From UMGS1484 sp045661365 (GTDB lineage: Bacteria; Bacillota; Clostridia; Oscillospirales; Acutalibacteraceae), in NCBI GenBank assembly GCA_045661365.1, contig JAZRFL010000060.1, positions 1 through 28,740 on the forward strand: a stretch of 28,740 nucleotides of DNA, read 5' to 3'. Shown piece by piece: positions 1-6,665 of the stretch. The notes under the pieces are model-generated. The model made no database searches and had not been told where the DNA came from. It worked only from the letters and a program-made list of their open reading frames with translations. The stretch's first letter is position 1. Each line of letters opens with the position of its first letter. The translations under genes were made by a program, and so were the position numbers.

Positions 1-2
1 CG

Positions 3-713
3 CCCCCCATCAATGACACCGACCTGTTTTCTTACGAAGGGCAACCCGAACAGACCCTGTACGACTTTTATTGTCAAAATGAAGACACCATAGGTTGGTT
101 GACCATTCCGGGAATTCAAACCGACAACGTGGTCATGATGGGACAAGAAGGGAAAAAATATGCTTCGGGGAAAGATGGTCGAGACCATTATCTCAATTCC
201 AGCTTTACCCATGCCTCCCGTACCTCGGGCGAGTTGTATATCGACACCCGCTGTCACGTGGGCTACGACACCATAAGCCAAAACATCACCCTGTACGGCC
301 ACCACATGAAGGACGGCTCTATGCTGTCGGGATTGGACTATTACGAAAACAAAAGCTACTGGCAAAACCACCAGTACTTTACCCTGCAAACCCTGTGGAA
401 CACCTACCACTATCGGGTGTTTGGCATTTTTGTCATAGACCTAAATCGCAACCAACACCTGGAGTTTGATTTCCGTAAAGAATCCTTTGCAAGCGAGCAA
501 GAGTTTACTGCGTTTATTGACGAGGTCAAACGCCGTTCTATGTACCAAACCGACGTACCCATAGATGGGGACGACAAGGTGATCAATTTGGTAACCTGCA
601 CTTATCCCACCGGAAATCCTTCGGTGGACAATGCCCGCCTGATTATGATGGGACGTCTTTGTACCGACCCCGAAGAAATCAAAGCGGCCGAAGCCGCCTT
701 GGCGGAGAAGTAA
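3..713 (+). CDS. Class B sortase (5'-truncated by window edge)
   Basis: Membrane-anchored cysteine transpeptidase of the class B sortase family, which joins sorting-signal proteins to cell-wall peptidoglycan or assembles surface structures. The reading frame is open from base 3, so the N-terminus and membrane anchor lie outside the window. The visible part has the family order: a DTIGWLTIPG strand, the catalytic-His motif YGHHMKDGSM, the active-site Cys in LVTCTYPTG (codon 597-599), and a downstream Arg in ARLIMMGRL. The usual conserved YPV segment after IPGIQTDN is degenerate. No sortase substrate with an obvious cell-wall sorting signal is encoded in the window. The gene ends at a terminator shared with the convergent secreted dockerin gene. 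Family assignment is firm; substrate and class B subtype are not known. Confidence 0.88.
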   Translation, partial: PPINDTDLFSYEGQPEQTLYDFYCQNEDTIGWLTIPGIQTDNVVMMGQEGKKYASGKDGRDHYLNSSFTHASRTSGELYIDTRCHVGYDTISQNITLYGHHMKDGSMLSGLDYYENKSYWQNHQYFTLQTLWNTYHYRVFGIFVIDLNRNQHLEFDFRKESFASEQEFTAFIDEVKRRSMYQTDVPIDGDDKVINLVTCTYPTGNPSVDNARLIMMGRLCTDPEEIKAAEAALAEK

Positions 714-720
714 ATAAGGA

Positions 721-752
721 AACCCCGCAAACGTGTCACCGTTTGCGGGGTT
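721..752. terminator. Bidirectional intrinsic terminator
   Basis: A perfect 13-bp inverted repeat (AACCCCGCAAACG and its complement) with a 6-nt loop lies between the convergent sortase and dockerin-protein genes. On the plus strand it is followed by TCGTTTTGT, and on the minus strand by a shorter T-rich stretch. It probably ends both transcripts. Confidence 0.85.
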
Positions 753-767
753 CGTTTTGTGTTTGAT

Positions 768-2996
768 TTACTTTTCAACAGGAAATGTTTTAATTTTCCC
801 AACTATCTTTTGCAAAATCAGCAAAGCATCTTGTGCATTTACTGTTCCATCTCCATTGACATCTGCATTGGTTTTTTGTTGGTAGGTTAAGGTTGTCTTG
901 CCTACTACTGTTTTCAACACCACCAACGCATCCTCTGCATTAACCGATTTGTCACCATTGGCATCCCCACAAGCAGACCAAACAGCATATAGTGTCGTAT
1001 CGTTTTGCAATGTTATGGTTTGATTTGGTTGATACGAAGCGGTTGTTCCGCCGGATTGCAAAGACCACCCCAAAAAGCGGTACCCCGTTCTGCTTGGTTT
1101 GGCAGAAGAAACGGTGGCACTGTAACCGCCCCGCACTCGGCTTGCGTCAGGAGCACCCGTTCCTCCGTTGGCATTATAACTGATGGTGCAAGCTTTTTCC
1201 AATTTCCAAATTTGCCGTTCGCCACCGGTATACTCCGAAACAATCAACCCATAATCAAAAGGCATTAAACATAAATTGGGATTTTGAGCATTGCGAATCA
1301 CATAACCGCCCTCTACGGGTTGGAATTTCCACAATTGGTTTTGGGCGGATGTTCTGGTATACAATTTTACACCATTTCCACTCATCACTGTTTTTTCGGC
1401 AACACCTACCACTCGTGTGGTGGAGGATAAAGGCATCATTTCATAGCCGTCTCCCATATCCCGAATGGTATATACTTGGCAATCATAATCACTAAATGTA
1501 TGAATATGAAGATTGTTTCCTTCCTCGTCTTTTCCGTAAGAGTTGTTTAAATACCGTCCATCGGATGGGATAGAAAGATAATATTTCCCGGAGGTAATAG
1601 GGTTATAATGGGATGTTGCATCTTCTCGATTGGCACCGCAAACATTGCAATCGGTGTCGCTATCATTTGTATACTTATGGTTTGCCTTCCAAATTGCATA
1701 CAAGGTCATATCCTTTTGTACCTGAATAGTTTGCCCCCCTTGATAACTTGCATTGATACTATCCCAATAAGGCGCCCATCCTAAAAATTGATGACATTGC
1801 CTGGATGGGTTTTGGGTAGGAAGTTGCAAAAAGTCCCCTTCCTTGGTTCTTGAAGATCCTGGAGCACCTGTTCCGCCGTTGGCATCATAGGTTACAGTAC
1901 AGTTTTTTTCCAATTTCCAAATTTGCCGTTCACCACCGGTATACTCCGAAACAATCATACCATAATCATAGGGCATTAAACACAAATTGGGGTTTTGAGC
2001 GTTACGGATAACGTAACCTCCGTTAACCTTTTGGAATTTCCATAGCTGATTTTTTCCGGAGTTTTTGGTATACAACTTCACACTATTTCCGTTCACTACG
2101 TATGTTTCAGCCACACCAACCACCCGTGTGGTCGAAATCAACGGCATCATTTCATAGCCATTACCCATATCTCGAATGGTATATACTTGGCAATCATAAT
2201 CGCCAAAAGTGTGAATATGAATATTATTCCCTTCTTCATCTTTCCCGTAAGATGTATTCAAATATCGTCCATCAGACGGTATAGTAAGATAGTAATTGCC
2301 GTTTTCTATGGATTCATACGAAATTCCCGATTGAGAATTTTTGCATTGAGCACAAGTCTCCACAAATTGTTTTTTGGAAGAATCTTCTTTGGTTTCTCCG
2401 CAACTGCATTTGTAATAAGCGGTGTGTGGATGATTGCTTGAAAAATAGGCAAAAGTGTCGTAGGAATGGGAGTGCGTGGGATTTCCTGTTAAAGCATTTC
2501 CGGGAATATGTACTTTATAAGTAAATTTCTCCCGAAAATCAGAGATAGTGTATGAGGCATCCCATCTTATTCCGTTTTTTTTATCACCACCGTTTGCATC
2601 GGTGAAATAAATTCGATCGCTGGTTACCTTGGTTACAAAAACACTATGGGTATCTGGACCAAGTCCGGCATCTAATCTCACTATATCCCCCGCATATATC
2701 GTCCCCATATTATAGTCTTTTTTACTATTATATCCATCAGCATAAAATCTTGCGCCAAAAACCTCGTAGAACATTTGACACGCATAACCATAGCAAGTCG
2801 ATGCTTTTTCCTCGCCATCTTCATAATAAATGCCAGAATATGTACCACCATTGGGGTATTTAGAACGTAATTCATTTAGCTTGTTTAAAAATTCCGTTTC
2901 ACTTAATAGTGTTGCAGCATTACAGCTAAACTGTACACCAGCAACCGCTGTCAACACCAAAACTAAACACAATACCATGCTTACTGCCTTCTTCAT
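768..2996 (-). CDS. Secreted dockerin protein: papain-like peptidase/amidase domain, two ricin-like modules, two InlB-type repeats
   Basis: A 742-residue exported protein with a signal peptide at about 1-27. Residues 30-165 look like a CHAP/NlpC-type papain fold: candidate catalytic Cys68 (STCYGYAC) and His117 (PDTHSVFV) with an Asp/Asn around 133-135. Next is a short His/Cys-rich segment (about 174-218), then two near-identical ricin-B-like modules (about 228-364 and 465-602, each with IPSDGRYLN and QIWKLEK). Each is followed by an InlB/Listeria-Bacteroides-type repeat (about 368-436 and 604-673, ending LYAIW/LYAVW). A type I dockerin closes the protein (about 676-734; GDANGDKSVNAEDAL and ADVNGDGTVNAQDAL). 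Family knowledge suggests a carbohydrate-binding, possibly wall- or protein-cleaving, extracellular enzyme docked to a cohesin. Start: ATG behind AGGAGG. Transcription passes through a structured leader with a terminator. Substrate unknown. Confidence 0.9.
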   Translation of the reverse strand: MKKAVSMVLCLVLVLTAVAGVQFSCNAATLLSETEFLNKLNELRSKYPNGGTYSGIYYEDGEEKASTCYGYACQMFYEVFGARFYADGYNSKKDYNMGTIYAGDIVRLDAGLGPDTHSVFVTKVTSDRIYFTDANGGDKKNGIRWDASYTISDFREKFTYKVHIPGNALTGNPTHSHSYDTFAYFSSNHPHTAYYKCSCGETKEDSSKKQFVETCAQCKNSQSGISYESIENGNYYLTIPSDGRYLNTSYGKDEEGNNIHIHTFGDYDCQVYTIRDMGNGYEMMPLISTTRVVGVAETYVVNGNSVKLYTKNSGKNQLWKFQKVNGGYVIRNAQNPNLCLMPYDYGMIVSEYTGGERQIWKLEKNCTVTYDANGGTGAPGSSRTKEGDFLQLPTQNPSRQCHQFLGWAPYWDSINASYQGGQTIQVQKDMTLYAIWKANHKYTNDSDTDCNVCGANREDATSHYNPITSGKYYLSIPSDGRYLNNSYGKDEEGNNLHIHTFSDYDCQVYTIRDMGDGYEMMPLSSTTRVVGVAEKTVMSGNGVKLYTRTSAQNQLWKFQPVEGGYVIRNAQNPNLCLMPFDYGLIVSEYTGGERQIWKLEKACTISYNANGGTGAPDASRVRGGYSATVSSAKPSRTGYRFLGWSLQSGGTTASYQPNQTITLQNDTTLYAVWSACGDANGDKSVNAEDALVVLKTVVGKTTLTYQQKTNADVNGDGTVNAQDALLILQKIVGKIKTFPVEK

Positions 2997-3010
2997 AATT
3001 TTTCCTCCTA

Positions 3011-3042
3011 AAAATAAAAAATGCGCCTACCGAAGCAGGCGC
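3011..3042 (-). terminator. Attenuator-type intrinsic terminator in the 5' leader
   Basis: On the minus strand an 8-bp GC-rich stem (3035-3042 with 3023-3030) with a UUCG loop is followed by two U-runs broken by one A. It sits downstream of a promoter and only about 6 nt before the AGGAGG of the dockerin gene starting at 2996, so it is placed to abort that gene's transcript. One stem pair is G-U only when read on the minus strand, which fits that orientation. Confidence 0.85.
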
Positions 3043-3224
3043 CAAAACGCAAACTCCGATAGTCGCGAAACTAACCTCATGTGAAACGGGTACACTTGTA
3101 CTATCGTTACATTCAGACGGAATTTGCATTTTATCAAATTCATATCTGAATATAACAACAAATAAGCGTTTTTTCCCGATAAAAGAAAATACACCCGTGT
3201 TCACAATCATTCAGTTAGTTTCGC
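3043..3224 (-). promoter_or_regulatory. Structured 5' leader RNA, candidate orphan riboswitch or protein-sensing attenuator
   Basis: The minus-strand transcript predicted to start near 3224 begins at once with an 11-nt arm (3224-3214) that pairs perfectly with 3075-3065. Inside lies a second helix (3204-3190 with 3095-3081; one bulge and G-U pairs). Inside that is a long hairpin (3155-3107) whose top 7 bp are perfect. A 7-nt segment between the inner helices (3106-3100) is fully complementary to 3063-3057, just outside the closing stem, so a pseudoknot is possible. Another 7-nt complementarity joins 3172-3166 to 3050-3044, next to the terminator. I do not recognise the sequence signature of any riboswitch class known to me. 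No antiterminator that clearly disrupts the terminator stem was found. Structure seen by eye; function inferred. Confidence 0.6.
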
Positions 3225-3230
3225 ATTTTT

Positions 3231-3258
3231 ATTATATCACAAATCCTGTAAATTGCAA
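3231..3258 (-). promoter_or_regulatory. Promoter (extended -10) for the dockerin protein gene
   Basis: On the minus strand TATAAT (3236-3231) is preceded by TGA, forming an extended -10. TTGCAA (3258-3253) sits 16 nt upstream as a partial -35. The predicted start near 3224 coincides with the first base of the leader's closing stem. Confidence 0.75.
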
Positions 3259-3261
3259 GGT

Positions 3262-3304
3262 AAAAATCACCGCCGCTTTTGGCTGAAGCGGCGGTGATTT
3301 TTTC
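3262..3304. terminator. Very strong orphan terminator between divergent units
   Basis: A perfect 17-bp stem (3262-3278 with 3286-3302) with a 7-nt loop is flanked by an A-run on one side and seven Ts on the other, so it could work in either direction. It lies between the minus-strand promoter at 3231-3258 and the rny promoter at 3420. No protein gene on either strand ends here. It may insulate the two units or end an unannotated short RNA. Confidence 0.8.
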
Positions 3305-3419
3305 GTCTGTTTTCCCTACCATCTGCCCCGATTTGACAAAATCTGTCGACCGTTTTCTGCCGATTGTCCCCTTGCCTACGGCTTGGGTCGATTATCTTTT
3401 CCATGAACCATATTTTTTC

Positions 3420-3448
3420 TTGACATCAAAGCAAAATTGTATTACAAT
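3420..3448 (+). promoter_or_regulatory. Promoter of rny
   Basis: Consensus TTGACA at 3420-3425 and TACAAT at 3443-3448 with 17-nt spacing. Predicted start is near 3455, which gives rny a leader of about 178 nt. Confidence 0.85.
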
Positions 3449-3454
3449 ATTATA

Positions 3455-3632
3455 TGTTGTGATAGTATTGCCATTTTTGTAACCACCTGCGTTACATGTT
3501 GTGGTCGGTACGGTTACAACAATCTTTAGACCGGGTGCAGCCGCGACCCGTTTTGGCAGTATATGCTCTACCCTTTTTGAACCTGTTTTGCCTTGTAACT
3601 GCGGTTAATATATAAAGGAGGGTCATAACCCT
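3455..3632 (+). promoter_or_regulatory. Long 5' leader of rny with a hairpin at the ribosome binding site
   Basis: No reading frame with a ribosome binding site is seen here. GTAACC and GGTTAC arms can close a stem in the first third, and CGGGT/ACCCG arms form a small hairpin further on. Directly before the rny ATG a 5-bp hairpin (AGGGT 3619-3623 with ACCCT 3628-3632) includes the last bases of the AGGAGGG Shine-Dalgarno. It could tune ribosome access or shorten the effective spacing to the start codon. No known leader family recognised. Confidence 0.4.
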
Positions 3633-5186
3633 ATGGACATGTTAAGTTTAGCCATTGGCTTTGCCGTGGGTGCCGTTTTGTTCGGCTTGGTTTGCTACTT
3701 TGCCGGCATTGCCCATCGCAAGAAAAAAGCCGAAGGCATCTTAGGGTCCGCCGAAGAAGAATCTAAGCGGATTTTGAACGATGCCATGAAGGCCGCTGAG
3801 GCCAAGAAAAAAGAGTCTTTGCTGGAAGCCAAAGACGAGATCCACCGTTTGCGCACCGAAGCCGAAAAAGAAAATCGGGAACGCAGAAGTGAAATTCAAC
3901 GACAAGAACGCCGTTTGCAACAAAAAGAAGAGTCGTTGGACAAAAAGATGGACAACATGGAGGTTAAGGAAGAAAAACTTCAAAAACGGGAAAAAGAAAT
4001 TGAAGAAAAACTTGCCGAGACCGAAGAATTGAAAAAGCGGCAATTTGAAATGCTGGAACGCATTTCGGGATTGACCGTAGAACAAGCCAAAGAGTATTTG
4101 CTCAGCAACTTGGAAAGCCAACTGGATCATGAAAAAGCCGTTAAGATTTTGGATTTTGAACAACGGTTTAAAGACGAAGCCGACGAAAAAGCCCGCGAAA
4201 TGCTGTCGCAATGCATTCAACGCTGTGCCGCCGACCACTCGTCCGAAGCCACCGTTTCGGTGGTACCCCTGCCCAATGATGATATGAAAGGCCGTATCAT
4301 TGGTCGTGAAGGTCGCAACATTCGTGCCTTGGAAGTTGCTACCGGTGTAGATTTGATTATTGACGATACCCCCGAGGCCATTACCCTGTCTTGCTTTGAA
4401 CCGGTGCGCCGTGAGGTTGCCCGTTTGACTTTGGAAAAACTCATTGCCGACGGACGGATTCACCCCGCCCGCATCGAAGACATGGTAGAAAAAGCCCGCA
4501 AAGAGGTTGAACATAAAATCAAAAAAGAAGGCGAACGTGCCGTTTTGGACGTGGGTGTTCACAACGTACATCCCGAATTGGTCAAACTGTTGGGCAAACT
4601 GCAGTTCCGTACCAGCTACGGTCAAAACGTGCTCAACCACTCGCTGGAGGTTGCTTACCTGTCGGGTCTGCTGGCCGCCGAAATGGGCGAAGACGTTTCT
4701 CTTGCCCGCCGTGCCGGTCTGCTCCACGATATTGGCAAAGCCTTGGACCACGAAATGGAAGGTTCTCACATTCAATTGGGGGTAGAGGTTGCCAAAAAGT
4801 ATCGTGAAAACGACAACGTGGTACACGCCATTCATGCCCACCATGGCGACGTAGAAGCCAAAACGGTGATTGCCTGTATTGTACAAGCCGCCGACGCAAT
4901 TTCTGCCGCTCGTCCCGGTGCTCGCCGTGAAAACATTGAAAGCTACATCAAACGGCTGGAAAAACTGGAATCCATCGCCAACGAGTTCAACGGCGTAGAA
5001 CAATCCTTTGCCATTCAAGCCGGTCGTGAAATCCGCATTATGGTAAAACCCGAGGTAATCTCTGACGACCAAATGGTGATTACCGCTCACGAAATTGTGC
5101 AACGAATTGAAAATGAACTGGATTATCCCGGTCAAGTCAAGGTGCACGTGATTCGTGAGAGCAGAGCGATCGACTACGCAAAATAA
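3633..5186 (+). CDS. rny: Ribonuclease Y
   Basis: Membrane-anchored endoribonuclease that starts mRNA turnover and processing in Firmicutes. The 517-residue length is typical. One N-terminal membrane helix (about 4-26) leads into a long charged coiled coil (about 30-200). A KH RNA-binding domain follows (GRIIGREGRNIRALE at 220-234), then an HD domain with His336 (LNHSLEVAYLSG) and the metal-binding pair His365-Asp366 in LLHDIGKALDHE, and a C-terminal region ending VIRESRAIDYAK. Start: ATG after AGGAGGG, with the upstream bases forming a small hairpin. It has its own promoter and 5' leader and is followed after a spacer by rarA on the same strand. The identification is secure. Confidence 0.97.
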   Translation: MDMLSLAIGFAVGAVLFGLVCYFAGIAHRKKKAEGILGSAEEESKRILNDAMKAAEAKKKESLLEAKDEIHRLRTEAEKENRERRSEIQRQERRLQQKEESLDKKMDNMEVKEEKLQKREKEIEEKLAETEELKKRQFEMLERISGLTVEQAKEYLLSNLESQLDHEKAVKILDFEQRFKDEADEKAREMLSQCIQRCAADHSSEATVSVVPLPNDDMKGRIIGREGRNIRALEVATGVDLIIDDTPEAITLSCFEPVRREVARLTLEKLIADGRIHPARIEDMVEKARKEVEHKIKKEGERAVLDVGVHNVHPELVKLLGKLQFRTSYGQNVLNHSLEVAYLSGLLAAEMGEDVSLARRAGLLHDIGKALDHEMEGSHIQLGVEVAKKYRENDNVVHAIHAHHGDVEAKTVIACIVQAADAISAARPGARRENIESYIKRLEKLESIANEFNGVEQSFAIQAGREIRIMVKPEVISDDQMVITAHEIVQRIENELDYPGQVKVHVIRESRAIDYAK

Positions 5187-5275
5187 GAAGGCAACCCTGT
5201 GAATCGGGCGAAGAACAAAAGTGCTTTCTGCCTCATTCTATTTTGTCTTGACTTTGCAAAAACAACCTATCACAC

Positions 5276-5311
5276 AAAAGCACTCGCCCTATGACGGGTG
5301 GGTGCTTTTCC
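5276..5311 (+). terminator. Intrinsic terminator after rny
   Basis: AAAAGCAC at 5276-5283 pairs with GTGCTTTT at 5302-5309, with a GCCC/GGGT continuation inside and a pyrimidine-rich tail. It ends about 35 nt before the rarA start codon. rarA is therefore probably transcribed by read-through or from a weak promoter in the 5187-5340 spacer that I could not identify. Confidence 0.65.
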
Positions 5312-5343
5312 TTTACTACCCATTTTGAAAAGGAGGGAATCCC

Positions 5344-6606
5344 ATGACCGCACCCTTAGCCGACCGCTTGCGCCCCACCACCTTAGACGACATGGTGGGA
5401 CAATCGCACCTGCTTTCGCAAGGATGTGCCCTGCGACGAATCATAGAAAGCGGCAACATTCCCAACCTGATTTTTTATGGCCCGTCGGGCACCGGCAAAA
5501 CCACTTTGGCATCCATCATAGCCGCCAAGACCGACAAAAAACTCCATCGGCTCAACTGCACCACCGCAAGCACCGCCGACATAAAAGACGTGGTGTCCGA
5601 AATCGGCACGTTGACCGCTCGCAACGGGATTTTGCTGTATTTAGACGAGATTCAGTATTTCAACAAAAAGCAACAGCAATCCCTGCTGGAGCACATAGAA
5701 AACGGCAACATTACCCTCATTGCCTCCACCACCGAAAACCCCTATTTTTACGTATACAGCGCCCTGCTTTCTCGTTCTACCGTGTTCGAGTTTAAGTCGG
5801 TCACCGCCCAAGAGATCGTTCCTGCCATAGCACGCGCCTTTGATTTTTTGGCAAGGGAAGAGCAAGTCACCGTTGACGTAGATGCGGCTTTGTTCCCCTT
5901 GATCGGAGAATTTTCCGGCGGTGACGTACGCAAAGCCATGAACGTGTGTGAGCTGTGCCTGACCGCAGGCGTGCGAGAAAACGGCAAGATCACCGTCACC
6001 GAGCAGACCGTAAAAGAGCTGACCGCCAACACCGCCCTGAAGTATGACCGCACAGGGGACGAGCATTACGATTGCATTTCGGCTTTTCAAAAGTCTATGC
6101 GTGGTTCCGACCCCGATGCCGCCCTCTATTATTTAGGTCGTATTTTAATGGCGGGTGACCTGCCCTCTGCCTGCCGCCGCCTTATGGTGTGCGCTTGCGA
6201 GGACGTGGGATTGGCCTACCCGCAAATTATTCCCATTGTAAAAAGTGCAGTAGACATTGCCCTGCAGGTAGGTATGCCCGAAGCCCGCATTCCCTTGGCC
6301 GATGCGGTGGTTTTGGTGGCTATGGCACCCAAATCCGCCACGGGACACGACGGAATCAATGCGGTCATGGAAGACCTGCAAGCAGGCAAAACCTACCCTG
6401 TCCCCCGCCATCTGCAAAACAAGCATTTTGACGGCGAAGACCAAGCGGTAAAGGGGCAACACTACAAGTACCCCCACGCCTACCCTCACCATTGGGTAGA
6501 CCAAACCTACCTGCCCGATCGATTGGTAGGCACCACCTACTACACCCCCGGCGACAACAAAAATGAACAAGCCTTCGCCGAGTATTGGAAGCAGATAAAG
6601 AAATAA
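5344..6606 (+). CDS. rarA: Replication-associated recombination protein A (RarA/MgsA AAA+ ATPase)
   Basis: AAA+ ATPase related to clamp loaders and RuvB that acts at stalled replication forks and DNA ends in the cytoplasm. The 420-residue length is normal. Walker A is GPSGTGKT (46-53), Walker B LLYLDEIQ (97-104), sensor 1 ASTTEN (about 127-132), and the LSRS arginine-finger region lies near 144. The C-terminal MgsA tetramerisation part contains the typical CEDVGLAYP and ending segments VPRHLQNKH and YKYPHAYPHHWVDQTYLPD. Start: ATG after AAAAGGAGGG. It converges on the minus-strand dockerin genes and shares their terminator. Secure identification. Confidence 0.97.
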   Translation: MTAPLADRLRPTTLDDMVGQSHLLSQGCALRRIIESGNIPNLIFYGPSGTGKTTLASIIAAKTDKKLHRLNCTTASTADIKDVVSEIGTLTARNGILLYLDEIQYFNKKQQQSLLEHIENGNITLIASTTENPYFYVYSALLSRSTVFEFKSVTAQEIVPAIARAFDFLAREEQVTVDVDAALFPLIGEFSGGDVRKAMNVCELCLTAGVRENGKITVTEQTVKELTANTALKYDRTGDEHYDCISAFQKSMRGSDPDAALYYLGRILMAGDLPSACRRLMVCACEDVGLAYPQIIPIVKSAVDIALQVGMPEARIPLADAVVLVAMAPKSATGHDGINAVMEDLQAGKTYPVPRHLQNKHFDGEDQAVKGQHYKYPHAYPHHWVDQTYLPDRLVGTTYYTPGDNKNEQAFAEYWKQIKK

Positions 6607-6660
6607 GAACCATAAAACAGGGAGCGTATCCAAACGATACGCTCCTCTTTTTATGGTTCT
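6606..6660. terminator. Bidirectional intrinsic terminator
   Basis: A perfect 10-bp stem GGAGCGTATC/GATACGCTCC (6621-6645) is flanked by an outer AGAACCATAAAA/TTTTATGGTTCT pairing (6606-6617 with 6649-6660). This gives T-runs in both directions, for rarA and for the dockerin gene ending at 6666. Confidence 0.9.
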
Positions 6661-6665
6661 TTCAT

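Noticed and set aside
2926..3210. Small minus-strand frame through the dockerin leader (94 codons)
   Set aside because: It has no Shine-Dalgarno, runs through the terminator and overlaps the start of the real gene; it is better explained as structured leader RNA.
3043..3224. Known riboswitch classes for the leader (c-di-GMP I and II, c-di-AMP, SAM-I, cobalamin, FMN, THF, T-box)
   Set aside because: None of the conserved core sequences I remember for these classes is present. This is a judgement from memory, and a covariance search would be decisive.
3279..3482. Plus-strand frame of 67 codons upstream of rny
   Set aside because: It starts inside a terminator stem and covers the rny promoter; no ribosome binding site and no recognisable protein.
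3741..5147. Long open frame of 468 codons antisense to rny
   Set aside because: It mirrors the codon pattern of RNase Y, has no ribosome binding site, is low-complexity (Phe/Gly-rich) and resembles no protein.
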